Shown: piece after piece, positions 20,997 to 33,561 of the stretch | Position numbering within the stretch: the first letter of the stretch is position 1 | Layout of the letters: each line of letters opens with the position of its first letter | Assembly (NCBI GenBank): GCA_963978545.1 | Contig: OZ021724.1 | Span: 24,293,933 to 24,357,932, forward strand | From: Linyphia triangularis | Lineage: Eukaryota > Arthropoda > Arachnida > Araneae > Linyphiidae | Length of the DNA stretch: 64,000 nt | Direction of reading: 5' to 3' | Position numbers and translations under genes: made by a program | Notes under the pieces: generated by a model | What the model saw: the letters and a program-made list of their open reading frames with translations, nothing else | What the model was told of the DNA's origin: nothing | Database searches by the model: none

Positions 20997-23900
20997 ATGT
21001 TTTCGCTTCGTGTAATCTCTGTTTATTTTGTCATTTTAATGACAGAATCAATTGAAGTCAATCTAGATTTTCACAATAAGTTTGCAGCTGGTGAAAATCG
21101 CTACAAAGAGATGGTTGAAAAAACTTATGGAGACTGTTGGAAGGAAGCTTTAGCCAATCTTCATTCAGGTTGTAAGCATTTAACTGAAGAAACTCAGAGC
21201 CGACTTGCCCTTTCTTTTACTAATTGCTTCTTGGAGCATTCTGGGTCAAAAGTATGTCCATGCCCTAGGGAAAATTCAATTTCTGATTGTCTCCGTAATA
21301 CATCCGATCGAGTGTTTTCGACATATACCGAGTTCTTCACACATACTCAAAGTATTTGCCACTATCTCCAGCATAGAGAATGGCAGCAGCAAACTGAAAA
21401 AACAGTTATTATGCTAACTGAGAGTTCGCAAACTGTCAGCAAGAAATTGGATGAATCCAGTAAGTCACAATCAATGATACTAGATATGCAACAAGTTGCT
21501 TTGATGGAGCAAAGAAAACTTATATCAAATGGACGAACTTTGAGTGCTGAGCTTCAAAAATCACGGAGTCATGCCAGGAGTGTTTTTGACGAGTTTAAAT
21601 CGACAACCAATGAGCAGAGATTTCTTATATTTCAAGTGTTTGATCGTATAAAAAGCCTTCAAAATCTAGTTCTTGGTGAATTTACCAGTATTTACACGTT
21701 TGTATATTATGTTATGGGTGTTATATTAATCTATTTGTTGACATCTGTTCCACCAACTGCTGATGCTAGACTTAGTTTGCTGTTGCTACTCTCTTTCAAT
21801 GCTATTATTGAGCGAACTTTGGTAACTTTTAGTTTGGATGAGGAAATGTTAAAAATGTTTCCTTTGGATGCAAATGTAAGTATTTAAGTGGTACTCTTCG
21901 GTTAGCCGGGAACCAGTTGTCGCCAAATCTAAATGGTGATAAGTTTAAAAGATGTGTAAATGTATTGTCATTCCTAAATCTTTACGCTTTGTTAAGGGTT
22001 TGCTATTGCAATCCTATAATGGTTTATTATGATAATTATAAGTGACTTAAAAGTTGTTAGTTTGAGTTATCTAAGCAATTTGGCTGGTGTTTTCTGGTAC
22101 CTGGCTAATGGAAGAGTACCATTTAATTTTATTACTTGAATTTTTCTATTGTATTGAAAAAATAATGTAGTTTAATTACAATTGACTCATAAACTACCAA
22201 CACAAATTAAACTTCCTCTCTAAAAATAATTTTATTCTGATTTGTTCCAACACATGTCGTATGAGTGGGCTAAAGTATGCTGTTTTCAACATTCAAATCT
22301 ACACATTTCCTTAAGCTCATTATCAAAGACTCAAAACTACCTAGTGATGGAATTGTAAACAGGATTCAATTTTTATTTTACTACAGTAAAATTGCAGTTA
22401 AGAACAAATCGTAGTAGTTGAAAGAAATGTTTAATTTTTTTTTTCAATGTGGAATTTAGAAACCCATAGATTTTATTAATAAATTTATGCATGGTTTAAT
22501 GTGAGTATATTGTGAAAGCTAGTTATTACTATGAATTTTGTAGATTTAGATAGTACTCATGTTAAAGGGAAACATGTTGTTCAAAGAATTTTCATGTTTT
22601 TAATTTCGTTTAAACTAAAAATTGTGAATGCACTCAAACTGATAGAATATTCAATTTTTTATCCTAAAAATCTTATATTAGTTTCTGTACTTTTTATTAC
22701 AATCTAAACAGTAATTTATTTTAGGGTCCTATGTTTTCAAGGATTTGGATATGCAGAAAGGCCATTTGCTTTCTTGGAATTTTTGTTTTGCTATATCATT
22801 ATTATCGTTATAAAGATTATAATGCTATTAACAATCGCCTACTTCGAGAGATTCAACAGCAAAATAAGGATATACAAGAATTTATTAAAAGTGAGATTAT
22901 TTTTTTCTTTTATATTACTCACAAAAAATACTATAGCATATTTAATTTTTTTGTATCTACTTCTACTTTTGTATTGTAGGCATGTGTAAATTTTTGATAA
23001 CATTATTTAAGAGATAAACAATCTCATTTTGTAATTTTTCGATTTTTTATAGTTGTGTAGTTACTAGAAATAAATATGTTTTCCTCTATTCTTAGCTCTA
23101 AAAAAGTTGATTCCTAAGAAGCCTGCAATTATTTTAAAGATAATTTAAAATAAAAACATTTTTTAGTAACTTTAAAAGCTTAAAATTTAGTTTTGTATTT
23201 GATTAAATGTATTCTTGATTCCTTCTTTTTTGTGTAGTGTTTCTTATTGGATTGGGAATGGTTGTTAAATATGCAAAGTTTCATATGAAAATTAAAAGTC
23301 ATAAGGAATACCAACATGAGAAATGTACATGCTAATGGGCAATTCTCTGGATGACACACAGGACTTTTTGTATCCTCTTTCTTACATAAATGAATTACAA
23401 ATGAAAAATTATGGTGATTCTAGTAGTTATGTTTTTATTTTATATAATATTAGTTTGTAGCAATGTTACATGTTAAAATAATTCATTTAACTCATATAAA
23501 CATACGTCACCAACACATGGGACATGTATGTGTCCTGTGCATTGGTTTTATAAGAGGCATATTTAACCTAGTTATAATATTTTTCCATGTAACTTTGCCA
23601 CAAACTAATATTATGTGAAACAAGAACACTAGATTCGTCATAATTTTAAAATTATAAACTGTTTAAGAGTAGAAAAAAAGAGCTAAAATGTCCTGAGCAT
23701 ACAGCAGAGAATTGACCTAAAAAGTATTTGCTTGGATGGTTATTTTGTAAGACATGGCCCTTTCAATATTTATTGCTTTTTCACAGTTTCTGAAACCTTT
23801 AAACTATTAACTAATTTAAAAATTGCCATTAAATTATACATGCTTTCAAGCCATATAATAAGAAAAAATTACTTTTAAGAATTTAGGATACATTTTATAA

Positions 23901-26900
23901 TTTTTTTAATTACAATCTGAATTAAGTTTTTTTTAAATGATTAATCAAAAGTACCTAATGTTGGAAACAATTTAAAGCACTCGCTTAATAATAGAAGAGG
24001 TGATGTGATTCATTTATTTGCGATTCCCTCATAAAATTCTGGTGCTGCTGAACCACCTAAGGAAGACATCACACGAAATTTCATGTTCCACTTCTTTTTG
24101 GCTTAGTAAATTTTAATTAATATTTATGGCATCTATATATTAAAAAAATTACATTACTATATTTTGTAATTAGTAGTGAGAAATAAGTAATTTTAATTTG
24201 AAATCTGTTTAAATTTTGCTTATTTTTCTGATTTGTGACATTTATGTTATTGCCTGCTACAAAAAAAAATCTTTCATAATTTACAATTTTGGTTTAAAAT
24301 CTACAGCATTTAAATTTTTATTTTAGATGCAAAACTTGGACAACTGTCACCATTATCCGTAAATACTCCAAAGAATGAAGTCATCTCATCAAACTCCCCA
24401 AAAGCACATGCCACTACCATAAATAATATTAATATAAAGGCGAATAGTCCTTGCAGTATGTTTTTTTATCTATATAATTTTATTAATTATTGAAGTGATT
24501 TTCATTGTAAAAACTAAATATTTTATATCTATTTCTGGACATTGATGTAAGCATTAGAATGGACCTGATCCATTCTAGAAAATCTTGTTCAGAGATCCCA
24601 CAGTCATTAAAAGTACTTAATATTTTTTAACTTGTTTTCAAGGCCTTAAAAATACTTAGAGATGCTTAAAAGTCCTTGAAAATGATTAGAGGTCCTTAAA
24701 AGTCCTTAATTTTTTAGGATGTTGTGTGCTCAATTGCAAAATTTATAAAAATGCAACTCATACTTTCTATCCCTGCATGACTGCCACTAATCTGCACCTT
24801 GTCAGAATTCCCTAACATATTTGTATTTTTTTTTTGGTAAAATTTACTTTATTAAAAATTTATGCATAGACATGATGCCTGAAAATAAATTTTCAAAGGT
24901 CCTTAAAAACATTATTTAGGTCCTTAAAAGTCATTGATTTTCATTCTGTGATTTGAGTGAGAATCTTGTTGTTAGAATTAACAATATTTTGTTTCACACT
25001 CTTAACCTGAAATATTATTGAATATTGTCATCATGTCAAATATATTTTCATACAAATATTAATTACTATTGCTGATTTAAATTAGTTTTTCAAATATACT
25101 TATATTGATAGTGTTACCAAAGAATTTTTAGCTAATAGGATGCCAAAAAAATAACACTTATTCCCTCTTCCTTTCCATGAGAATTTTATAAAGAGTAGAC
25201 TTCATAAAATAAATGCAGGGGTCACATTCACCCTAAAATTCCTAATATTGCTTAAATTTTTGTTTCTTCCTAAAATTGTACTTTATTATTTCGATAATTC
25301 TTTCAAAATAATTTAAAACTTCGAAATGTCATCAATTTCTCTCTAAAACCCACAAAAAAGCCCTGATATTTCTTCAGATGTGAATAGTGGATTTAATTAA
25401 ATTTGCTTGTTGATCAAAATGGTATGATTGTGTAGTTTATTTTGCAAAAAAGTTGTTTGATGTTGAATTTTTTGAAAATAGACAGTTTTTTGCCTGTATT
25501 GAAATAAGTTTTGGTAAAGAATATGTCTGTGTTAAGAGCCTATGTCAGTTTCAAAAGAAATATCTCTAAATGTTTTTGAATTATCCCTAAAATTCTTACC
25601 TACATTTTTCAGAAAACTCACTGCGCCTCCTGTAAATGTTTCACATACGTTTAGGATAAGACATAACTTTTTAATTGGTAGCTTTATTTTGCAGTATCAA
25701 AAGGCAAGTTCAAGAACATCCAGAAGAAAAAAAGACTAAAGCTACAATATTTTACTTTATGTAGCTTATTTTTTAGACAAAAAGCCAATTACAGCAGACT
25801 GATTTTTACAGTTTGCCAGTCAATAAGCTCCTAATCATCTTTGTTTAATCGTGTCTCAATTGTGTAGAGTTCTAATTCAACTAAATACAACCAATGGAAT
25901 TGATGGAATCAATATTATTTTTGAATTTATTGAAGAACTTGCCCCTGTATTCGCTCGAAAAGTTAACAGATAGGAGTTTTCATTTTAGGTTGTATTTAGT
26001 TGACTTGAAATTAAAACTTCAATTTAAAGTTTAGGCTATATTGATGTGTATTTCTATATTTGTTTTTGAATAGTTTTAATATGATTTTTTATAACTTTTT
26101 CTACAGATGAAAGCAATATATTTGAGGATTCTTTGCTAAAAGTTAAACCAGCTGTTGATAAAACACCTGCTAAATCTGTAAGGAAAAAAAGTAAACAAAG
26201 TATGTTCTTCCACATATATTTACCAATTTTATGGATTTATAGAAATTTGTGTAAATTTAAACCTGCTAAAGTTTATTTACTCCATTGAGCTTGTTTTCTT
26301 TGGTATCTTGCATACTTCAGATTGTTTTCAATTGAAAAAGTATTTCTTTGGACAATTACTATTAAAATATTTGTTTAGTTATTTCAACATGCTTCTGCTG
26401 AATCCACTTCCTTGTAACAATTTTTAATTCAAACAAAATTGGAAAACTGTTGTGTTTTTAAAATTCATAGGTTTTTACTTAATCTTATAAATCAATGTAT
26501 TATTTCAGCATCTAATGAACAACAAAAGAGTCTTGAATGTTAAGTTTGTGTTGTTATTCAGTAGTTAAGTCTAAAAGACATATATGAGTGGTAGAATCCT
26601 ATTGCACTTAAATTTCAAGATTAAATTAATCAGCCATATGTTAATTATAACTACATAGTAAGTACCTGACCTGATAACAAAATATTCAAATGATACTTTA
26701 TTGAAGTTACAGAATTCCAATAAAATATAATAAATATTCTGACAGGAAGAACAGCTATAAGTTGTGTGGTTCGAGAGTGCTAGTGAGGTTTTATTTGCAG
26801 AAACTGATTTTTTTTTTTTTTTAATATGTATTAAATATAAATATTTGTTGTTTTCAGATAATACACCAAAAGACAATATTTTATCTCCCAAAGAAAATAT

Positions 26901-29552
26901 TGAAGAGGTAAAGTAAAAACTTTTGTGTTTATGTATTAACAGATTAGGCTACATTTGCTTACCTCAATATTATAAAAGGTTAGGTACATTCAAGTAAAAT
27001 CATATTAGTTTAGCGGAAGAACAGGTTATTGGTACTTCTGCATTGGGTAGTTAAGTTTAGATGCTTACAAAACTGCTATTTTATATATATATATATACAG
27101 GGATGCCAGTTTTCCTCCTTTTGGAGGATTTCCTCTTTTTTGGTTTTTTATGTAACATTTTCCTCCTCTTTGTCCCTGTCTTGAGGATCCACATTTTTCT
27201 GATCTGAACCAGTTTTTCCTGCAAAAAGTATACTTTTCCTCATATCTAAACAAAAGATTTTCCCTCTTGGCTCCCCTTTCCTCTCAGATTACTTCACTAA
27301 CTCCTAATATTTGAAATGTAATTATTATATAGTATGAGAAATTTCATTGTATCTTTAAAATTATTGAATCATCCTTCCTGCATAATCTTTTGTTGAATTT
27401 TTGTGTATTCCATCCGCGAGCTTTTTCAACGAATTTTTGAATTTCCTCCTTTTTGCTCTCTGATCACTCTCATCCCTGTATATATATATATATTCATCCT
27501 AGAAATGAAAAGAGTAGGGTGGTTATTTGATGAAAAAGGGCAAGGTCCTGACCTGATCATGTAAAGAAGAAGGTCCTGTTACTGAGGCCACTTTTATGGC
27601 GAATTGCCGAAATGTATAACAAGTTTTCTGCAATAATATTTATGTTGTTTATTTTATATACACAACAAATATTTCTAAATTATCAATTTTTTAAAAAAAA
27701 AATTAACAATTCTCTAAAGGGTGCAATTCAAAATCTTGTTAAAAAGAAAAATTTAATTTAAAAGTGAAACAGTATTGAAGTACTCAAACATCCATATAAA
27801 ATGCTACAGTCCTATTTCTGCTGGAATGAAGTAGAGAAAATTATTAAAAATAAAAGTCATCTGCACTTAGTAAACTTTTCATCGATATTCATTTGTATAA
27901 AAATACTAATTTATAATATGATAAAATTAAGATAAGAAAATTTCTCAATTTTTTACAACCTACTGCCATGTAAAATTTTCTAAAATTTGAATGAATCATC
28001 GGTTAACTTTTTTTTTGGCTTTGGGCTGTCAGACAAGGGATAGTGTTTCTCCAAATTTACCAGTACTCATTGTTGGCTACTATGTACTAAAGTTTGCCAG
28101 AATCATGGCATCATAAGGTTTTGACTAAAAAACTTGACCTAGATCCTAAAACTTGTGTTTTTAAAAAAAATTCCAATTGGATCACATTCTGTGTCAAAAT
28201 GTCATGATCAAAAAACAGTCTCTCTCTAAAAACTTTTTCATCGAATTAATGCAGATTTAAACAAGACATGTGTATTTAATGCTGCTGGTTTTTAGGACAT
28301 TTACATTGCAAGGCTTATATTTAATTCAATAATTTAATAAGATATACATTAGGAACAAAAACTAGGGGTGTGGATCATTGCACAACTTTCAATTACACTA
28401 TAATACTGACGTGGATTTGTGTCATTTACCATTTTTATATTTTCATTATTCATTTAGAAAAAACTGCCAGTTTGGCGATATTATTTGCAATAATTCTTGT
28501 ATAGGTCTAAAAAAAGATTTTGGTGATATACTTTTCGATAATTCTTATATTACCCTTTATTATAAGCGAAACTAAGGAGAGAAAAAAAAATGACCGTTGA
28601 TGAGGTATGCTCAAGGAAAGAGAACTCTGTGTTGAAAGCATTCCTTTTTCAACTTTTTACGACATTAAAACATTTTTACAGGATTTTGGAAGTGGGGATG
28701 TTTAGAACACCTTAAAGGCATTACCACATCGATTTTTATCAAAATCTTTAGTCGTTTTTTAGCAATCATTGAAAAACATGATTTTTTCATTGGCAGCTAC
28801 CTTATGCACATGAGAGATTTGGAAGAAAACCTTAATAAATTTCAATCGAATGCTATACTTTCATTATCCTATGTATACATATGGGTAATTGGAAGTAAAA
28901 AAGTAAGTGTATTATTATTTAAAGAAGTCTGTTATTGATTTTTGCTTTAAATTTTTGATAAAATATTTTTTTTTAAATATTTCTATCTCTTCTAAATCAT
29001 TCAAGCACATGAGGTATTGTCCTGCTGCATTATGAAAACATTACAAGGTTTTCTCTTTAAAAAACTAGTTTAAAGAACAATTTTTTTTTCCATTTCAAGC
29101 GGGATTTCATTATGCGATATTTTGTATTAAACGAATAAATTAACATTAAATTAAATTTAAGCTTCATTGCATGAGAACTGATTTTACTAGAGGTTAAACA
29201 GAATTTCGTATTAAGCGATTTTGCGTTAACAGGGTTTGATTGTATTACAAAATGAAAAAAACAAAAACATTCAAGTAATTGATTATTTTATTGAAATTCA
29301 AAGAACACACCCTTAAAATATTATGAATTTATTGTATAATGTTATTGTAATAAAATTTTGATGAAAATCTAATATACATTATACATTTTTTTACAGCAAG
29401 GATCAGCTCAGAAGAGATATAATCTTCGCAGCAGAGTGAGTTCTCCGGCACAGTCTCCATACAACACTCATTCTCCACTTCAGCCAAAAGACATGGTAGC
29501 AGCTGTTGCCAAAAGTTTGGAAAAGAAGTCCTTTGTATCACCAAGAATTTAA
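20997..29552 (+). CDS. bmb-like: Brambleberry / GEX1 / KAR5-type nuclear-membrane fusion protein, 7 exons
   Basis: Exons by GT..AG borders with continuous phase: 20997-21875, 22725-22890, 24327-24455, 26107-26199, 26509-26538, 26858-26907, 29397-29552; together 500 codons plus stop. Residues 1-17 form a signal peptide. The lumenal part has the family cysteine pattern (C47, C59, C77, C87, C89, C98, C121, with YGDCWKEAL and QSRLALSFTNCF), then a coiled-coil-like region (130-225). Hydrophobic segments follow at about 231-250, 257-273 and 306-320. The tail is polar and basic, ending with RYNLRSR (456-462) and SP-rich text. In zebrafish this family is needed for fusion of karyomere/pronuclear membranes; yeast Kar5 and plant/algal GEX1 act in karyogamy. 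Location at the nuclear envelope is inferred. Exon 5 is small with a weak gttaag donor; skipping it keeps the frame. Introns are rich in transposons. Confidence 0.85.
21888..22122. mobile_element. TTAA-flanked palindromic MITE in intron 1 of the brambleberry homologue
   Basis: The left end GTGGTACTCTTCGGTTAGCC mirrors the right end (reverse complement ATGGTACTCTTCCATTAGCC). TTAA lies on both sides (21884-21887, 22123-22126), as for piggyBac-type elements, although the termini lack the usual CCC start. It begins twelve bases after the end of exon 1. A partial diverged copy is at about 39795-39845. Confidence 0.65.
24590..24962. mobile_element. hAT-type MITE with perfect 8-bp target duplication
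   Basis: It starts CAGAGATCCCACAG, and ATCTTGTT flanks it exactly at 24582-24589 and 24963-24970. The interior is marked by repeated ggtccttaaaa motifs. Related copies are at about 29615-31339 (split by a later insertion, with a BED-finger remnant) and 33562-33912 (reverse). It sits in intron 3 of the brambleberry homologue. Confidence 0.75.
27098..27478. mobile_element. hAT-type MITE inserted in a (TA)n tract
   Basis: The ends are CAGGGATGCCAG and the reverse complement of CAGGGATGAGAG. TATATATA flanks both sides (27090-27097, 27479-27486), consistent with an 8-bp duplication, although the TA repeat makes this less decisive. Inner text tcctccttttggaggattt is palindromic. It lies in intron 6 of the brambleberry homologue. 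Confidence 0.7.
27490..28230 (-). mobile_element. Second, diverged copy of the 1352-2712 TIR element (one end missing)
   Basis: It starts ttcatcctagaaatgaaaag, the reverse complement of the right end of the 1352-2712 element. Matching blocks follow in order: cttttatggcgaattgc, tctgctggaatgaag, gtttctccaaattta, and actaaaaaacttga. The opposite terminus with the tandem ~30-bp unit was not found. It abuts the hAT MITE at 27098-27478. Confidence 0.65.
28365..28900. repeat. Interspersed repeat shared with 59200-59640 (reverse orientation)
   Basis: Two matching blocks are visible: taggggtgtgga..caactttcaattacactataata with tgccagtttggcgatatt, and agctctgtgtt-like text followed by ttaccaca(t/g)cgatttt, aaaatctttag and gaaaaacatgattttt. 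The first block also recurs at 48590-48655 and 49246-49330. Confidence 0.6.
29090..29247. mobile_element. Degenerate pogo/Tc1-type MITE
   Basis: The right end, gcgttaacagggtttgattgta, matches the right end of the better-preserved element at 32473-32629. The left end is decayed. It ends 150 bp before the last exon of the brambleberry homologue. Confidence 0.45.
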
Positions 29553-29866
29553 AACCGGGAAATATCTAAACATTTTAAGATTTGATTTTTTTTCCTTCCA
29601 CATATTTATTAAAGCAAGGTTCCCACAGTCATTACAAGTGTAATATTTTTTAACTGACTTTCCAGGCCTTAAAAGTAATTAAAAATGCTTAGAGGTCCTT
29701 AATTTTTACCACTTATCCACACAGCACCAAAATTTTTTTGGCATATTTGTATTAAGCATGTATCAACTTGTACATTGTTTGATTCGTATATACTGGTTGG
29801 TGGAGTAGAAATTGAATGGTTTTTAGTTACACACTGTACTCAATGATACTAACATGCGAGATTGGC

Positions 29867-31123
29867 AGGGGTCGCAGACGTCCTATAAATCCTATATTTT
29901 TTTTAAAATCGGTAAAAACGTCCTATATTGTCCTATATTTTACAATTGTCCTATATATCCTATATTTCTACATTGATTCGATCTATATTTTCTTCGAATT
30001 CGTAATAACGGCGCCGTTTGTTGCCATTTTTTAATATTTCGGATTCTTTGGCGCGATCGTGGGTGAAAAAGACCTGACAAAAACGATGTTTGTAACGGCG
30101 GCGCGGCGTTTTATCTCTTGTGACGTCACGTGCTGCATAACGTACAACTCAACTCTACTGGACCGGCGGGAGTTGTAAATATGTGAACATTTCCATAACA
30201 ATCGGTCTTGAACTTCTGATATGATTTCTCCTCCAACGTAATAAATTAATTGGCCATAATGCAGAGAGAGATGCAACAACAGAACTCTGCCTCCGGAAAA
30301 ACTGATAAAAACAACTTGGGATTAACTTGCAGGACTACTAAAGAACATTTTGAGTGCTCAGTCAATAATTGATGATGAAGGAAACAAAAGGGTTAAGATT
30401 TACTGTATGATGTCGGATGGCGATTTTTTTTATTCCGAATCCTGTATGGATTCTGCGCCACGAATTGTTTACATCAAACCGCTCCAAATTATGGCAACCA
30501 TAGGCAGTTAGTTATCTTGCTCAAAAAAATGGCAGGGCTGCCATTTTTTTGCGAAAATCGCCTTGGCGCAGAATTCGTACCAAATTCGGAATATTCGCCA
30601 CGATTTTTCATAAAAGTCGCCAAAATTGAAAATTACGTCAATACGTTGTGTTGTCAAATCCAAACGATCACTAGGGTTGCTTTAAAACCAAGTGCCAGGT
30701 TCGCCACATTCGGCGATAAATCTCCCACTTTTCGCCACCAATCCAGCCGACACTGAACAGTAAATCTGAATCAACAAAAGACTGCAAACAGGGCTAAAAA
30801 GAAAATACTTAAAGAAATTGGAACAGTTAAAAATGCTGGAAGCAAAAGACTCATGATTGCAAATGATGTAATTAATAAAACTTGATTTAGGGATAGAATA
30901 TTGAGGCAATAAGGGGGGGGGGGGATCATGTATTCAGGATCATGCAATTTCTTTTTTTAAAGGCGTGTTTACTATTCTCTTAAATTCAATATAACAAGTA
31001 TATAAATGTATAACGAATTAATTTTGAAGTTCAGTAGCAACTGTGCAGTTATTTGATGTTTTATATTGTCCTATATTTTTTTGAAAAAATCCTATATATT
31101 CTTATTTTGTCACTTTGACCCCT
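29867..31123. mobile_element. 1.26-kb hAT-like element nested in the BED-finger element
   Basis: The termini are AGGGGTC and GACCCCT. Flanking 8-mers AGATTGGC (29859-29866) and GGATTGGC (31124-31131) match at seven of eight. Inner ends are marked by repeated tcctatattt. No transposase was found; the middle has GC-rich text (about 30010-30180) with cgccgtttgttgccattttt. Confidence 0.65.
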
Positions 31124-31131
31124 GGATTGGC

Positions 31132-31308
31132 TTCTACGCTTTGCGAGCCAAGAAATCAAAGTCTGTTTATAAGGCAAAATGCAAATTGTGCATGAAAGAT
31201 TTTGATATTAACTCTTTGAGCAAAGCAGGTGTAAAGTCACACATTAAAGACCTGATGCATGAAAATAAATTTTTGGAGGTACTTAAAAAATATTATTTAG
31301 GTCCTTAA
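31132..31308 (+). pseudogene. BED-type zinc-finger remnant of a hAT transposase
   Basis: Translation reads GFYALRAKKSKSVYKAKCKL, then CxxC...HxxxxxH spacing (CKLCMKDF ... KSHIKDLMH). This is the usual start of BED-finger hAT transposases. The frame stops soon after (LEVLKKYYLGP, stop at 31306-31308). No catalytic domain is present. Confidence 0.6.
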
Positions 31309-31344
31309 TTTTCAATCCATGATTTCTGTGGGAACCCTGTGTAG

Positions 31345-32470
31345 GTCATCAACTGTTAATTGTAGTTAGAGTTAAGTATAAGTTAACTAAAAACTACAAT
31401 TGTCAATATTATGTACACAAATGGACAACTGTTTTTAACTCTTTGCAGTTTCATTTACTTTTGAGCCAAAAAAATATTGTTTTTCCCTGTGATTTATATC
31501 TCTTATATGATAAAACTATTTATTATTCATTATAATTTTACTTTTTATTGTTTGTTGAGTTTAAATTAAATCTGTTCAACCTGCAATTAATTTGACTGGC
31601 AAATAGTTAAAAATAGAACTGCCAAAGTCCTAGATTAATTGTTTCCCGATTTATTTAGAAATTATTTAACATAGACACAAATGGGACTTTCATTTTTCTT
31701 TGGCTTATAACTACATATTATTGAATATATTATTATTATATTGTATATTAACTTTGGTAGTTTTTATTACAAGATAAAAAAAAATCTAGTCTTTCATCAA
31801 TTATTTGTCACTATTGACAAAGCATTACTATTCTGGATAGTCATTGCTGCTATTGATTTTATATAACAAATGCAAATTTACTTATTTTGCCTATTGATAT
31901 GATGCAAATAAATTACTCAATCTCAAAACAATTTAAAACTCAAAACTGCTGTTATTTTGTTTTGAATGTTCTCCTCTATGAACTGCGTGAAAAGATTTAT
32001 ATAAAAATTCTGTCACTCATATAAGATGTAAAGTTTGGTGTTTTAAATATTTGAACTTTAAAAAAAAAAATACAAATCTGCGATTGCATTTTGTATGTTA
32101 TAACAGTTGATTTATAGTTCACAATTTTATTAAATGCTACTTCTATTGCAGCACATTATATTTGTATCTTTTAACACGTTTGGTTTTAGTCAAGAGTGTG
32201 TACTGTGATTTTATACTATTATGCACTTATAAATGTGTTTTTATACTATTAAATAAAATAATCTTTTAACTTATTTCTTGAGCTATGCTATATTTACTAA
32301 TGACATTTAGTGTGAAAGAGGGGGGGGAAAAAGGCAACTATTCAGTAAATAAAATTCTATTGTATAGAAATTAACTTTTTGAAATGTTGATGAACATTAT
32401 TTGGCAAGATTTGTTATATATTGCAAATATAACATTCATGTTAATTTCAGTGAAAAATATCAATATCATA
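31345..32470. other. AT-rich sequence, no gene recognised
   Basis: Possible polyadenylation signals such as aataaa near 32252 occur, but none can be tied to a gene. No bounded repeat was found. Confidence 0.4.
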
Positions 32471-32472
32471 TA

Positions 32473-32629
32473 CAGTCAAGCCTCGTTAACAAGAAATCCC
32501 ATTTAACGCAAAGTAAAAGCAGTTCTCCCGTACTTAAAATTTAACGTTAATTTATTCGTTTAACACAAATTCAGTTAACGTGAACAATTTCAGTGCTCCC
32601 ATTGACTTCACATTAACGGGGTTTGACTG
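32473..32629. mobile_element. pogo/Tc1-mariner-type MITE, TA-flanked
   Basis: The left end CAGTCAAGCCTCGTTAA and the right end (reverse complement CAGTCAAACCCCGTTAA) form inverted repeats. TA lies on both sides. CAGTCAAACCYCG termini with TA duplication fit the Tigger/pogo group. Confidence 0.75.
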
Positions 32630-33561
32630 TAATAAAAGACTAATGGCAAAATAGGCCAAATCAACCTATTGTGTTTCTAATAAAAAAAATCATAACCTAA
32701 GGTATACCAGACAGTCCGAAGGCCCTATAAAATACCATACAGTCTGATAAGGGAAAAAAGTCTGTTAACTGGAAATCAAAAGCACTACAAGTTCTAAATT
32801 TCCAACTTGTTATCCATAACAGTAGACATGGTACAGCTCCAAAGTAATTTAAAATAGCTTTACTTTATGAGGATACAGCAGAAAACATTTCATTTTTAAA
32901 AAGAGATGGAAGTATAATAAATTAATTTTTTTACCATAAATTAAAATAATGTTATGTTGTATGGACATTAATCTACTCCAGTTTAAATAACTTGGAAAAA
33001 ATCCATATCCTAATATCTTAATTATTTATAAAATCAGCTACAATTTATTGTAAAATTGTTTTTTATAAATAAAATTTGTTGGGGTTATGATTTTAAAAAA
33101 TTACATTTTTAAACCATGATTTACTAAAAGAAATCAATTATAATTTTTCACCTCTTCCATCAAATTAAGCTAAAAAAGATGGATGGAAATTTAAAATAAG
33201 ACTGCTAAATCAAGAAAAGTAGCAAACTCTCCGACTCATGCAAAACTGCAATAGATGCTATTACTGCAGCACAAGACTCGAAAACATCACATCAGTGGAA
33301 ACATCAATCACTATGATTGAAGCTTCAGCAAAAGTGAATATCAAATTGATAGGAATCTTGGAGATTGCAACTATCACTGCAGCATAAACCTTCCCTTAAA
33401 CAAGTTAATTATACTGAAATGTATACTATACAAGTGAACTATACTTATGCTATGTTTCTACAATGTGCAACAATCTTGGTGGTTCTATAACTTTCTTCAA
33501 CTATTAGAAAAATTTCACAAACAGCCCAATGCTCTAAGGTGGAATAAAAAATATGCATTAA

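Larger units (their letters stand above)
29615..31339 (+). mobile_element. BED-finger hAT element, split by a nested insertion
   Basis: The left end CAAGGTTCCCACAG and the right end (reverse complement CAGGGTTCCCACAG) match. The body is interrupted at 29867-31123 by another element; without it the element is about 460 bp. Its right half encodes a BED-like finger remnant (31140-31308). The 8-bp flanks do not match (TATTAAAG / TGTAGGTC). It starts about 60 bp after the brambleberry stop codon and so may lie in that gene's 3' UTR. Confidence 0.6.

Noticed and set aside
23238..23337. Extra or alternative exon of the brambleberry homologue
   Set aside because: It has an acceptor-like tgtgtag and the right phase, and reads FLIGLGMVVKYAKF before a stop. 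However, it would truncate the protein and remove the conserved tail encoded by later exons.
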